DNA of 64,000 nt from Igneacidithiobacillus copahuensis (GCF_018854015.1 NZ_JAAXYO010000152.1:1-64000), one strand, 5' to 3'. Counted from the first letter of the stretch, positions 32,268 through 41,596 are shown. Notes: generated by a model not told the origin, from the sequence alone. Numbers and translations are program-made.

Positions 32268-33776
32268 ATGCCCAGTGACGACAGTCTGCCGCAGCAAAAT
32301 CTTCTGGCCGCCGTTGATCTGGGCTCCAACTCTTTCCACATGGTCATTGCCGAAGAGGTGGGTGGTGATCTCCGTCTACTCGATCGCCTGCGAGAAGGCG
32401 TGCGTCTGGCAGAAGGGTTGCGTCCAGACGGTGGACTGCGGTCCGAGGTTGCGGATCGTGCCATCGACTGTCTGCAACGCTTTGGGCAGCGGCTACGTTC
32501 CGTGCCCCGGGAGCGCATTCGCGTCATTGGCACCAATACCCTTCGGATGTTGCGCGACGCCGATGACTTCCTTGCCAGAATCGAAACGGCCCTCGGCGTT
32601 CCCGCAGAAATCGTTGCCGGACGGGAAGAGGCGCGCCTCATTTATCTGGGGGTAGCCCACAGTCTGGCGGTTGCCCCGGAGGAGCGGCGGCTGGTCGTCG
32701 ATATTGGCGGTGGCAGCACAGAGATTATTGCGGGGCGAGGCTTTAGCCCTGGCATCCGGGAAAGCCTGCATTTTGGTTGCGTGCGTTCGACGCAGGAGTA
32801 TTTCCCTGACGAAAAAATCAGCCGCGATGCCTTTGCCGCCCTGCAGCGGCGCGTGCGCCTGGCCCTTGAGCCTGTGCTTGGAGAGTATCGTCGCTTTGGC
32901 TGGGATCAGGCTGTCGGTTCTTCCGGTACTATCAAAGCGATTGCCCGCATTCTCCAGGAAAATGGCCGGGGTCCGCGGATCACGGCGGTGGGGTTGCGTT
33001 GGCTGCAAGAGGAGCTGCTCTCCTTGGGCAGCTTCCGCGCCCTTTCCCGCTTGGCGGGTTTGAAGGGCGATCGAGTACCCGTTTTTCCTGGCGGCCTCGC
33101 CATTCTGTCGGCAGTTTTCGACTCTTTGCAGTTGCAGGAGATGCGCTTCTCCGAGGGCGCTTTGCGGGAAGGCGCGATCTACGATCTACTGGGCCGGATC
33201 CATCACGAGGATAGCCGGGAACTCAGCGTACGGGGGCTGCAAGAGCGCTTTCATAGCCAACGCGAACGGAATGCCGAGGTCCTCGAATGGGCCGCACGGA
33301 TACTTGCTGCCACCGCGAGGGACTGGGAGCTCGCCGACCTTCATCAACGCTGGCTACGCTGGGCAATTCTGACCCACGATATTGGCCTGGACATCGCCCA
33401 TTCGGGCTTTCACAAGCATGGGGAATATATCTGGCGTAACGGCGACATCGCGGGGTTTTCCCAGCGCGAACAAAACCTGATTGCCACCCTGGTTCGCCTG
33501 CAGCGAAAAAAGCTACCCAGTGGCGTCCAATTGCAGAGTTTCGGTATCGCGGCAGAGGATCTTCCTGCCCTGCAAAAGCTCGCGATCATCCTGCGCCTTG
33601 CCATTCTGCTCCAGCGCGGAGCGGGGGAGCTTGTGACCAAGCCGGAAGTGATGGTCATGGGTAAGACCCTGCAGCTGCAATTTGCCGACGACTGGCAACG
33701 GCAGGCACCGCTCCTGCGTGCCGAGCTAGAGCAGGAAAGGGATCAGTTGGCGCCTGAATTCCAACTCCTTTTTTGA
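32268..33776 (+). CDS. ppx: Exopolyphosphatase (Ppx/GppA family)
   Basis: This 502-residue enzyme of the ASKHA fold has phosphate-binding loops AAVDLGSNSFHMVIAE and VVDIGGGSTEII, plus conserved AVGSSGTIKAIARI and FSEGALREG. A C-terminal HD-like helical domain starts about residue 310 (THDIGLDIAHSGFHKH). It should release phosphate from polyphosphate ends; GppA-type pppGpp hydrolysis is possible, as the two activities are hard to separate by sequence. The ATG at 32268 is chosen over a TTG at 32259. It follows phoU within one operon. Confidence 0.9.
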   Translation: MPSDDSLPQQNLLAAVDLGSNSFHMVIAEEVGGDLRLLDRLREGVRLAEGLRPDGGLRSEVADRAIDCLQRFGQRLRSVPRERIRVIGTNTLRMLRDADDFLARIETALGVPAEIVAGREEARLIYLGVAHSLAVAPEERRLVVDIGGGSTEIIAGRGFSPGIRESLHFGCVRSTQEYFPDEKISRDAFAALQRRVRLALEPVLGEYRRFGWDQAVGSSGTIKAIARILQENGRGPRITAVGLRWLQEELLSLGSFRALSRLAGLKGDRVPVFPGGLAILSAVFDSLQLQEMRFSEGALREGAIYDLLGRIHHEDSRELSVRGLQERFHSQRERNAEVLEWAARILAATARDWELADLHQRWLRWAILTHDIGLDIAHSGFHKHGEYIWRNGDIAGFSQREQNLIATLVRLQRKKLPSGVQLQSFGIAAEDLPALQKLAIILRLAILLQRGAGELVTKPEVMVMGKTLQLQFADDWQRQAPLLRAELEQERDQLAPEFQLLF

Positions 33777-33791
33777 TATTTCACCTACGGC

Positions 33792-34406
33792 TTGGAACTC
33801 CTCAACTGGCTGCTCGCCCATCTTGGCTACACCCCCGTAACGCTAGCGGACGTCAGCGAATTCTTGCGGCGCTATGGCTACGGAATCCTTTTTTTGGGGA
33901 CGCTGTTCGAAGGCGAGGCCGTGGTGGTGATTGCCGGTGCCCTGGCCCACGCCGGTATTTTGTCCTGGCCAGGCGTGGTGCTGGCCGCCTGGGCTGGCAG
34001 TACTCTCAATGATCAGATTCTATACCTCCTGGGCTATCGCTATGGGGAGCGTCTCATTTCCTGGCTGCCGAGGTTTTTGCGAAGCCACGTTGGCCGTGCC
34101 GAAGGTCTGATTCGCCGCTTTGGTGATGGTATCACCCTGTTGTTTCGCTTTATCTATGGTACCCGTACCATCACTCCTATCCTCCTCGGTGTACATCGCT
34201 ATCATCCGCGCCGGTATCTGTGGATGAATCCGATCGCTGCCCTGCTTTGGGCCATTCTCATCAGCGCCGCCGGTTATCTCCTGGCCGCCTCGCTCCCCCT
34301 CATCCTCCGCGAGTTACGCTATGTGCAGATTGGATTTCTGATCCTGCTTGCGATGGTCGTGGCGTATTTTGTCTGGCGGCAGAGGGGAAAACGCTCGGAC
34401 GACTGA
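33792..34406 (+). CDS. DedA family membrane protein
   Basis: This 204-residue inner-membrane protein has the DedA/SNARE-associated core: FLGTLFEGEAVVVIAGALAH, then GSTLNDQILYLLGYRYG, then RFIYGTRTITPILLGVHR and a final hydrophobic helix. DedA proteins act in membrane homeostasis and some flip undecaprenyl phosphate or phosphatidylethanolamine. The start is TTG at 33792, with no strong Shine-Dalgarno. It follows ppx after 15 bp and ends before an intrinsic terminator, so it closes the Pho operon. Confidence 0.87.
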   Translation: MELLNWLLAHLGYTPVTLADVSEFLRRYGYGILFLGTLFEGEAVVVIAGALAHAGILSWPGVVLAAWAGSTLNDQILYLLGYRYGERLISWLPRFLRSHVGRAEGLIRRFGDGITLLFRFIYGTRTITPILLGVHRYHPRRYLWMNPIAALLWAILISAAGYLLAASLPLILRELRYVQIGFLILLAMVVAYFVWRQRGKRSDD

Positions 34407-34422
34407 AGAAGAAGAGAGCACA

Positions 34423-34451
34423 TTGCCGCGCCGCGGCTTTTTTGATATAAA
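34423..34451 (+). promoter_or_regulatory. rpsB promoter overlapping the terminator
   Basis: TTGCCG (34423-34428), 17 bp, TATAAA (34446-34451). The spacer contains most of the terminator hairpin and T-tract of the preceding operon, so upstream read-through stops where rpsB transcription begins. Confidence 0.6.
34425..34443 (+). terminator. Intrinsic terminator after the phoB-dedA operon
   Basis: GCCGC (34425-34429), loop GCC, GCGGC (34433-34437), followed by six T residues (34438-34443). It separates the phosphate operon from the rpsB series. Confidence 0.75.
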
Positions 34452-34569
34452 CCGCCGCAGGCCCGCAGGGGCCAATTCACACATCGATCCGCACCTGCTG
34501 CCGGGTGTCCTCAGGGATGGCAGACAGGGGGTCGGTGGCGGCTATCAACCCAAGTCTCAGGAGTTTTTC
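34452..34569 (+). other. rpsB leader
   Basis: About 118 nt of untranslated leader between the predicted promoter and the S2 start. It holds several GC-rich inverted segments, for example around GGCCCGCAGGGGCC (34458-34471). rpsB leaders bind S2 for autoregulation in many bacteria. The length fits, but I cannot verify the specific structure by eye. Confidence 0.35.
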
Positions 34570-35325
34570 ATGACCAGTCCTTCCGTAAGCATGCGCGCTC
34601 TTCTCGAAGCGGGTGTTCATTTTGGGCATCAGTCCCGTTATTGGCATCCCAAGATGGCGCCGTTCATCTTTGGCGAGCGCAACCGAATCCATATCATCAA
34701 CCTCGAACACACCCTGCCGATGCTGCGCACCGCTCTGAACTTTCTCGAGCAGTTGTCGCGTAAGCACGGTCGGGTACTGTTCGTGGGTACCAAGCGCCAG
34801 GCCCGCGACGTGATCGCCGAAGAGGCGAAACGCTGTGGCGCCTTCTATGTCAATCAACGTTGGCTCGGGGGCACCCTTACCAATTTCAAGACCATTCGTC
34901 AGTCCCTGCGGCGCATGGAAGAACTTGAGCAGATGCGCAGTGATGGCACCATTGAAAAGCTCACCAAAAAAGAAGCCCTCGACCTGCAGCGTGAATTGGA
35001 AAAGCTGGAGCGTAGTCTGGGTGGTATCAAGGACATGACCGGCGTGCCGGATGCAATCTTTGTCATCGATGTCGGCCACGAGAATATTGCCGTTGCCGAA
35101 GCTAAGAAGCTGGGGGTGCCAGTGATCGGCGTGGTGGACAGCAACTGTAATCCGGATCTGATCGATTATCCCATCCCTGGCAATGACGACGCCGGTCGCG
35201 CCATCCGCCTGTATGCCAGTCTGGCTGCCGATGCCATTTTGGCCGGACGCCAAGGGGTGGAGAGTGATCTGCTCGACGAATTTGTCGAAGTCGATGAAGA
35301 TATCATCGAGATTACTGCCGACTGA
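34570..35325 (+). CDS. rpsB: 30S ribosomal protein S2
   Basis: This 251-residue ribosomal protein of the small-subunit head-body junction contains LLEAGVHFGHQSRYWHPKM, then FVGTKRQARDVIAEEA, RWLGGTLTNFKTI and DVGHENIAVAEAKKLGVPVI, all characteristic. The ATG at 34570 follows AGGAG; frames from 34348 overlap dedA and the leader. It is first in rpsB-tsf-pyrH-frr, an order conserved across most bacteria. Confidence 0.97.
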   Translation: MTSPSVSMRALLEAGVHFGHQSRYWHPKMAPFIFGERNRIHIINLEHTLPMLRTALNFLEQLSRKHGRVLFVGTKRQARDVIAEEAKRCGAFYVNQRWLGGTLTNFKTIRQSLRRMEELEQMRSDGTIEKLTKKEALDLQRELEKLERSLGGIKDMTGVPDAIFVIDVGHENIAVAEAKKLGVPVIGVVDSNCNPDLIDYPIPGNDDAGRAIRLYASLAADAILAGRQGVESDLLDEFVEVDEDIIEITAD

Positions 35326-35356
35326 TCTTTTTCTTTGCAGAATTAAGGGGTAAGAG

Positions 35357-36226
35357 ATGGCCATTACGGCACAGCAAGTCAAGGAGCTACGGGAGCGCAC
35401 CGGTGCGGGCATGATGGAATGCAAGACCGTGCTGAGCGAAGCCGACGGGAACATGGATGCCGCCATCGATCTGTTGCGCAAGCGCGGTTTGGCCAAGGCC
35501 GACAAAAAGGCGGGTCGGGTTGCGGCAGAAGGCGTGGTTACCGTGGCGAGTAGCGCCGATCAAACCAAGGCGGTCATTGTCGAGCTGAACTGCGAGACCG
35601 ATTTCGTCGCCAAGAACGACGACTTTGTTGCCTTTGCCCGGCGCTGTGCAGAAACCGCTCTGGCGCAGGCTGCAGCCCTGGAAGATCTGGCGGCTGGCGA
35701 GATCGAAGAGACCCGCAAGAGCCTAGTCAGCAAGCTGGGCGAAAACATTGCCCTGCGCCGGGTACAACACATGAGCGTCGATTCCGGTCGGGTTGGAACG
35801 TATCAGCATGGCAGCCGCATTGGCGTGCTGGTCGCCATCGCAGGAGATGCCTCGGAAGAGCTCGGGCGCGACCTGGCCATGCATGTGGCAGCCTCCCGTC
35901 CCGAAGTGGTGAAGCCGGAGGACGTGTCAGCCGAGCGGGTTGCCAAGGAAAAGGAAATTCTCATTGCCCAGGCGGCAGACTCTGGCAAACCACGGGAGAT
36001 CATCGAGAAGATGATTTCCGGGCGGATGAGCAAGTTCCTCAACGAGATTGCGCTGACCGGTCAACCCTTTGTCAAGAATCCTGACCAGACGGTTGGCGAT
36101 CTGCTCAACGCAGCCGGCAATGCCACGGTACTGGAGTTCGCCCGCTTCGAGGTCGGCGAAGGCATCGAGAAGGCGCCCACAGCGGACTTTGCCAGCGAGG
36201 TCATGGCTCAGGTCCGGGGTAGCTGA
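35357..36226 (+). CDS. tsf: Elongation factor Ts
   Basis: This 289-residue guanine-nucleotide exchange factor acts on EF-Tu. The N-terminal UBA-like domain has RTGAGMMECKTVLSEADG, followed by the core signatures VELNCETDFVAKNDDF and IALTGQPFVKNPDQTV. Length is typical. AAGGGG precedes the ATG. Its last base is shared with the pyrH start, indicating tight coupling. Confidence 0.97.
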   Translation: MAITAQQVKELRERTGAGMMECKTVLSEADGNMDAAIDLLRKRGLAKADKKAGRVAAEGVVTVASSADQTKAVIVELNCETDFVAKNDDFVAFARRCAETALAQAAALEDLAAGEIEETRKSLVSKLGENIALRRVQHMSVDSGRVGTYQHGSRIGVLVAIAGDASEELGRDLAMHVAASRPEVVKPEDVSAERVAKEKEILIAQAADSGKPREIIEKMISGRMSKFLNEIALTGQPFVKNPDQTVGDLLNAAGNATVLEFARFEVGEGIEKAPTADFASEVMAQVRGS

Positions 36227-36954
36227 TGGAGGCCCCGCTGCGATACCAAAGGGTTCTGCTCAAACTGAGTGGCGAGGCCCTGATGGGCGACGGCCAGTAT
36301 GGCGTCGATCGTGCGGTAGTGCAGCGGATGGCTGCCGAAATCAAAGAGGTGGCCGACGCCGGCGTGCAAGTGGCGGTAGTCATCGGCGGGGGTAATATCT
36401 TTCGCGGCATGGCGAAAGCCGCAGAAGGCATGGATCGGGCGACGGCGGATTACATGGGCATGCTCGCCACGGTCATGAATGGTCTGGCCGTGCAGGATGC
36501 CCTCGAACATCTGGGTCTGCCAACGCGGGTGCAATCGGCCCTGCATATCGAACAGGTTGCCGAGCCCTATATCCGCCGACGCGCCATTCGCCATCTGGAA
36601 AAAGGGCGAGTAGTCATTTTTGCTGCCGGCACCGGCAATCCTTTCTTCACCACAGATACCGCTGCCAGCTTGCGTGCCGTGGAAATCAATGCGGAGCTGG
36701 TGCTCAAGGGCACCAAGGTGGATGGTATCTACACCGATGATCCGGTCAGCAACCCCGATGCCATGCGTTACCGCGAACTGAGCTTTGATCAGGTGTTGGA
36801 ACAGGGCTTACAGGTGATGGACGCAACGGCAATTACCTTGTGTCGTGATAATGATATGCCCATAGTGGTCTTCTCCATGAACAAGGCCGGCGCCTTGTTG
36901 CGCGTTTTGCAGGGCGAGGAAGAGGGCACTACGGTACGGAGTGCGGTATCATGA
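36226..36954 (+). CDS. pyrH: Uridylate kinase
   Basis: This 242-residue UMP kinase of the amino-acid-kinase fold forms UDP from UMP. Motifs are LLKLSGEALMG at the N-terminus, AVVIGGGNIFRG, and AAGTGNPFFTTDTAA for the nucleotide site. It is hexameric and allosterically controlled by GTP and UTP in known homologues. The stop overlaps frr by 4 bp. It supplies the UDP-sugars used by the lipid A genes further along. Confidence 0.97.
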   Translation: MEAPLRYQRVLLKLSGEALMGDGQYGVDRAVVQRMAAEIKEVADAGVQVAVVIGGGNIFRGMAKAAEGMDRATADYMGMLATVMNGLAVQDALEHLGLPTRVQSALHIEQVAEPYIRRRAIRHLEKGRVVIFAAGTGNPFFTTDTAASLRAVEINAELVLKGTKVDGIYTDDPVSNPDAMRYRELSFDQVLEQGLQVMDATAITLCRDNDMPIVVFSMNKAGALLRVLQGEEEGTTVRSAVS

Positions 36955-37511
36955 GTATTGCAGAAACGAAGAAGGACGCGGAAACGCGGATGAAAAAGAG
37001 CATCGAGTCGCTCAAGACCGAGCTCTCGCGGCTGCGCACCGGGCGCGCCAATGCAGCACTTCTGGATGCTGTAGAGGTGGATTACTACGGCAGTCCGACG
37101 CCCTTGTCGCAGGTGTCTTCGGTAAGCGTGGCCGACGCTCGCTCCTTGGTGGTGACCCCTTGGGAGAAGAATTTGATTCCCAAGATCGATAAGGCGATTC
37201 GTGATGCCGGCCTGGGGCTCAACCCCGTTGCCGGGTCGGACAATGTGCGGGTGCCGCTGCCACCACTGTCCGAGGAACGGCGCAAGGAAATGGCCAAGAT
37301 CGTGCGGGCGGAGGGCGAGGGCGCGCGCGTCGCTATTCGCAACATTCGTCGGGATGCCATTACCCAGATCAAGAATCTTCTCAAAGACAAACTGATTTCT
37401 GAAGATGAAGAGCGGCGGGCAGAGGAAGAGTTTCAAAAGCTCACTGACCGCTTCATTGATGAGGTCGAGGGCGTGATCGAGGCAAAAGAATCAGATCTGA
37501 TGGAGGTCTGA
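36951..37511 (+). CDS. frr: Ribosome recycling factor
   Basis: This 186-residue tRNA-mimic splits post-termination ribosomes with EF-G. Typical segments are LRTGRANAALLDAVEVDYYG, then PWEKNLIPKIDKAIRDAGLG and PLPPLSEERRKEMAKI. It is helical and has canonical length. The ATG overlaps the pyrH stop, and uppS follows after 3 bp. Confidence 0.97.
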   Translation: MSIAETKKDAETRMKKSIESLKTELSRLRTGRANAALLDAVEVDYYGSPTPLSQVSSVSVADARSLVVTPWEKNLIPKIDKAIRDAGLGLNPVAGSDNVRVPLPPLSEERRKEMAKIVRAEGEGARVAIRNIRRDAITQIKNLLKDKLISEDEERRAEEEFQKLTDRFIDEVEGVIEAKESDLMEV

Positions 37512-37514
37512 GTC

Positions 37515-38279
37515 TTGTCCTTGAGCCACGTCGAGAAACTGGCCAAGCAACGGCCACAGCATATTGCCATCATCATGGATGGCAATGGCCGCTGGGCCTA
37601 CCGCCGGCACCTCCCGCGTGTTGCCGGACACCGGCGTGGCGCGGAAATCGTGCGCGAGATGGTGCAACGCTGCGTCGATGCGCAGATCGCGCATCTCACC
37701 CTCTTTGCCTTCAGCACGGAAAACTGGCGACGGCCGCCCCTTGAGGTGCGCCTGCTGATGAATCTCTTTCGCTTGATGTTGCGGCGAGAGGCAAAGAAGT
37801 TGCATGACAATGGCGTGCGTCTGCGCATCATTGGTGATCAGAGCCATCTGGCTGCAGACCTGCAAACCCTGATTCGGGATGCGGAGAGTCTTACCGCCGG
37901 AAATCGCCGTTTGACCCTAAACCTTGCGGTAAATTATGGCGGTCGCTGGGACATCGCTCGGGCCAGCAAACGAGCAGCCGCCAAATGTCTGCAGGCCGGG
38001 CGTAGCCTGGACGCCCTCAGTGAAGAAGACATCGCCGCTGAGCTGTGTCTGGCAGACAGTCCGGAGCCGGATCTGCTCATTCGTACTGGAGGCGAAGAAC
38101 GCATCAGCAATTTCCTCGTCTGGCAGTTGGCTTACACCGAATTCTATTTTACCGAGACACTGTGGCCGGACTTTGACGGCAATGCCCTGGATCTTGCGCT
38201 CAAATCTTTTGCCCAACGCCAGCGACGCTTTGGCCGCACCGGCGATCAAGTTCAGGAAGATGCTTGCGCCAGCGACTGA
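37515..38279 (+). CDS. uppS: Undecaprenyl diphosphate synthase
   Basis: This 254-residue cis-prenyltransferase makes the C55 lipid carrier for peptidoglycan and O-antigen. The catalytic Asp is in IAIIMDGNGRWAYRR and further motifs are LTLFAFSTENWRRP and PDLLIRTGGEERISNFL. The start is TTG at 37515, 3 bp after frr. The 3' end overlaps cdsA by 16 bp. Confidence 0.95.
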   Translation: MSLSHVEKLAKQRPQHIAIIMDGNGRWAYRRHLPRVAGHRRGAEIVREMVQRCVDAQIAHLTLFAFSTENWRRPPLEVRLLMNLFRLMLRREAKKLHDNGVRLRIIGDQSHLAADLQTLIRDAESLTAGNRRLTLNLAVNYGGRWDIARASKRAAAKCLQAGRSLDALSEEDIAAELCLADSPEPDLLIRTGGEERISNFLVWQLAYTEFYFTETLWPDFDGNALDLALKSFAQRQRRFGRTGDQVQEDACASD

Positions 38280-39064
38280 TCACCGCGTTCGTCCTGCTGA
38301 CATTCTTCGTTCCGCTGCTCCTGTACGGAAATCGCTGGCTTTTTCTCTCCATATTGAGCCTCTTTCTGGGACTCGCGGCTCGGGAATGGGCGCAGCTGAC
38401 CGCCCTGCGCTGGCCCGGCTTCTGGGCGGCGTGTGCCGCTCTTTTCCTGCTGGCAGCCGGAGTGTTCTGGCCGATGCACGGCAATTGGCCGGCCGTAGTG
38501 GCACTACTGGGAGTTGCCTTCTGGTTCTTGGCGGCGGCGTTGCTGGCAAGGGTGGTGCGGCGCGAGATCTTTGCGTCCCGCTGGTTGCGTTGGGCGGCAC
38601 TGCCAGTGCTTTTGCCGGCGTTCTGGCTGGCTGTGTATTTGCAGGCTCGGCACCCCATCCTGTTACTCTGGGGCCTTGCCATCGTCGTCATGACCGATGT
38701 GCTGGCGATGCTTGCCGGAAAGCGCTTCGGTAAAACGCGTCTCGTCCCCCGGCTCAGTCCGGGCAAGACCTGGGCCGGACTCTGGGGTGGCTTGCTCGGC
38801 GCTGCGCTTGTGGGCACACTGGGGGCAGGGTGGCTTTGGTCTTGGCGGCCACTGGACCTGGTGTCGGGGGCCGGACTGGGCCTCGTGGTAGCCATATTTG
38901 CGGTGTTGGGAGATCTTTTTGAGAGCCTGCTCAAGCGCGCCGCCGGAAAAAAGGATAGCGGTCAGCTCTTGCCTGGCCATGGGGGCATCCTCGATCGCAT
39001 CGATGCGATGACGGCCGGGCTGCCAGTATTTGTCAGCATACTGATTTACTGGGGGAAAGTATGA
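38264..39064 (+). CDS. cdsA: Phosphatidate cytidylyltransferase
   Basis: This 266-residue membrane enzyme makes CDP-diacylglycerol, the precursor of all phospholipids. It has about seven to eight hydrophobic helices and the C-terminal signature ESLLKRAAGKKDSG followed by LLPGHGGILDRID. The start is TTG at 38264, overlapping uppS; the nearby ATG at 38260 is out of frame. The stop overlaps the dxr start. Confidence 0.95.
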   Translation: MRQRLITAFVLLTFFVPLLLYGNRWLFLSILSLFLGLAAREWAQLTALRWPGFWAACAALFLLAAGVFWPMHGNWPAVVALLGVAFWFLAAALLARVVRREIFASRWLRWAALPVLLPAFWLAVYLQARHPILLLWGLAIVVMTDVLAMLAGKRFGKTRLVPRLSPGKTWAGLWGGLLGAALVGTLGAGWLWSWRPLDLVSGAGLGLVVAIFAVLGDLFESLLKRAAGKKDSGQLLPGHGGILDRIDAMTAGLPVFVSILIYWGKV

Positions 39065-40224
39065 CTCGCGGAATTTGTATCCTCGGCGCGACCGGTTCCA
39101 TTGGCAAGAGCACCCTCGATGTACTGGCCCGGCACCCGGAGCGCTTCCATGTATTGGTGCTGACCGCAAACCGGCGAGTCGAGGAAATGGCCGCGCTGTG
39201 CCGCCAATATCAGCCAAAACTGGCCGTCATGCGCGATGCCGCCGCCGCCCGCCGTCTTCGGGAAGCGCTGGCCGACCAACCTGGCATCGAGGTAACAGGC
39301 GGAGAAGAGGCCCTGCAGGAAGCCGTCACCTATCCCGGCGTCGACGAGGTCATGGCAGCCATCGTGGGTGCTGCCGGTTTGCTCCCAACCCTTGCGGCGG
39401 TGCGCGCGGGCAAGAAGGTCTACCTCGCCAACAAGGAATGTCTGGTTATGGCGGGCGAACTGTTCATGGCGGAAGTCCGCCGCCATCAGGTTACGCTGCT
39501 CCCCATCGACAGTGAGCACAACGCCATTTTCCAATGCTTTGGGGACGAGCGCGGAGTGCGTCGCATCATTCTTACCGCCTCCGGTGGTCCGTTTCGACAA
39601 ACACCTTTGGCTGAACTGCAACGCGTCACGCCAGATCAGGCCTGCGCCCATCCCAACTGGGTCATGGGACGCAAAATCTCCGTAGACTCGGCGACCATGA
39701 TGAACAAGGGCCTGGAAGTCATCGAGGCGCGCTGGCTTTTTGATCTGCAAGTGGATCGGATCAGCGTGCTCATTCATCCGCAGAGCATCATTCACTCCAT
39801 GGTCGAATATCTCGATGGCTCGGTGCTGGCGCAATTGGGGAACCCGGATATGCGTACGCCGATTGCCCATGCCTTGGCCTATCCCGAGCGTATCGCGAGC
39901 GGTGTCTCCTCCCTGGATCTGGCGCGTGGACCGGCTCTGCAGTTTGAGGAACCAGACCTGCAGCGCTTTCCCTGCCTGGCTCTTGCATTTCAGGCCATTG
40001 CCGGGGGATCGGCCAGCACCGCAGTACTCAATGCCGCAAACGAGATCGCCGTGCAGGCCTTCCTCGATGGGGAGCTCTCCTTCCCCGGGATTGCGCGGGT
40101 TGTCGCGGCAACACTGGAAGCCTATCAACCAGCCACACCTGCGGATCTAGATGCCGTCATGGCCATTGATGCGGAGGCGCGGGTGCAGGCACGGCAAGCC
40201 ATTTCTTTGGCGGGTGCGGCCTGA
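39061..40224 (+). CDS. dxr: 1-deoxy-D-xylulose 5-phosphate reductoisomerase
   Basis: This 387-residue NADPH enzyme carries out the first committed step of the MEP isoprenoid pathway. The nucleotide motif is ILGATGSIGKSTLDV, and metal/substrate residues lie in LPIDSEHNAIFQC and VDSATMMNKGLEVIEARWLF. It feeds the isoprenoid pool used by uppS just upstream. The length is normal and the ATG overlaps the cdsA stop. Confidence 0.96.
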   Translation: MTRGICILGATGSIGKSTLDVLARHPERFHVLVLTANRRVEEMAALCRQYQPKLAVMRDAAAARRLREALADQPGIEVTGGEEALQEAVTYPGVDEVMAAIVGAAGLLPTLAAVRAGKKVYLANKECLVMAGELFMAEVRRHQVTLLPIDSEHNAIFQCFGDERGVRRIILTASGGPFRQTPLAELQRVTPDQACAHPNWVMGRKISVDSATMMNKGLEVIEARWLFDLQVDRISVLIHPQSIIHSMVEYLDGSVLAQLGNPDMRTPIAHALAYPERIASGVSSLDLARGPALQFEEPDLQRFPCLALAFQAIAGGSASTAVLNAANEIAVQAFLDGELSFPGIARVVAATLEAYQPATPADLDAVMAIDAEARVQARQAISLAGAA

Positions 40225-40237
40225 GGCGGAATCGTTC

Positions 40238-41596
40238 TTGGGTATTTTGACAACCCTGCTGGCCTTCATCATTGCCATCAGTATCCTGGTGACCTTTCAC
40301 GAGGCCGGGCACTTTTTCGTTGCCCGCTCCCTCGGTGTACGCATCTTACGCTTCAGCGTCGGCTTTGGACCGGCAATCTGGCAACGTAGCTTCGGCAAGG
40401 ACGCGACAGAATTTCGCTTGGCGGCCATTCCCTTCGGCGGTTATGTGAAGATGCTCGAAGAAAATCCCGAGGAAACGCTGCCGCCGGCAGACCGGGGGCG
40501 AGCCTTCAATACCCTCGCACCCGGAAAGCGGATACTGATTGCCGTAGCGGGACCAGGGGCCAATTTTTTACTTGCCATTCTGCTGTATGCGCTGGTCGGC
40601 ACGATCGGCATTCCGGGTATTGCGCCAATTATCGGGAGTATTGATCCCCATGGCTTTGTCGCGCAACACAGCCGCCTGCAGATCGGTGATCGTATTGTCC
40701 AGATCAATGGCGCGCAGATCCATGATTGGCAAGATTTTCGTCAGCATCTGCTGACCGCTGCGGTCAACCAGCAGCCAGCGCAAATCATGCTGCGGGATGC
40801 TTCTGGGCGCGCTGGGCAGGTCGAGCTACCCCTGCAAAAACTGCCGGCAGACAGTGTGGGTAGCGGATTTCTCACGGAGGTGCTAGGGCTGGGTCCCTAT
40901 TTACCTCCAGTGGTGGGGTCGGTCATGCCCCATAGCCCGGCTGCTCGTCTCGGTCTGCGCGCGGGCGACAAAATCACTGCGGTGGCTGGGCACAAGACAT
41001 TCAGCTGGCAGGAAGTGGCGCAAAGAATCGAGGCGGAACCCGCCAAAGCAGTGCGGATCGAATGGCAGGATCCAGAGGGACAAGTGCATGGCGGCGAGGT
41101 CTCCCTGCAGACTGTGCTTGCTCGGGGCAAGACGGAGGGTTATCTGGGCATCACTTTGGCAGCTTTGCCAAAATCACTCATCGTACAGCACCGTCGTGAT
41201 CCGCTTGCCGCCATGGCGTATGGGGCACGGCAGACCTGGACGGTCACCAGCCTGTCTATGGAGATGATCTGGCGAATGATTCAGGGTGCCGTGTCAACGA
41301 ACAACATCAGTGGACCGATCGGAATTGCCGAGGTTGCCGGGCAGACCTTCGCCGCGGGCTTCACCCCATATCTGAGTTTCCTTGCCTTGCTAAGTGTCAG
41401 TCTCGGGGTCATCAATCTTTTTCCGTTGCCCATCTTTGACGGTGGCCATGTCGTCTTTGCCGTTGCCGAACTCCTGCGGGGTCGCCCCCTGCCTCCCGAA
41501 TGGATGCAAAAAGCACAGATGATCGGTATAGTGCTGATCCTGATGCTTCTATTCCTCGCCCTGTACAACGACATAGTGAGAATGTTGAAACCGTGA
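40238..41596 (+). CDS. rseP: Site-2 protease RseP
   Basis: This 452-residue intramembrane zinc metalloprotease cuts anti-sigma factors in the envelope stress response. The zinc site HEAGH is in VTFHEAGHFFVAR (first helix) and the distal ligand Asp is in NLFPLPIFDGGHVVF. Two PDZ-like segments lie between (about 115-200 and 215-285). The TTG at 40238 follows GGCGGA and gives the usual short tail before the first helix; the frame from 40151 overlaps dxr. It stands directly before bamA, the usual order. Confidence 0.93.
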   Translation: MGILTTLLAFIIAISILVTFHEAGHFFVARSLGVRILRFSVGFGPAIWQRSFGKDATEFRLAAIPFGGYVKMLEENPEETLPPADRGRAFNTLAPGKRILIAVAGPGANFLLAILLYALVGTIGIPGIAPIIGSIDPHGFVAQHSRLQIGDRIVQINGAQIHDWQDFRQHLLTAAVNQQPAQIMLRDASGRAGQVELPLQKLPADSVGSGFLTEVLGLGPYLPPVVGSVMPHSPAARLGLRAGDKITAVAGHKTFSWQEVAQRIEAEPAKAVRIEWQDPEGQVHGGEVSLQTVLARGKTEGYLGITLAALPKSLIVQHRRDPLAAMAYGARQTWTVTSLSMEMIWRMIQGAVSTNNISGPIGIAEVAGQTFAAGFTPYLSFLALLSVSLGVINLFPLPIFDGGHVVFAVAELLRGRPLPPEWMQKAQMIGIVLILMLLFLALYNDIVRMLKP

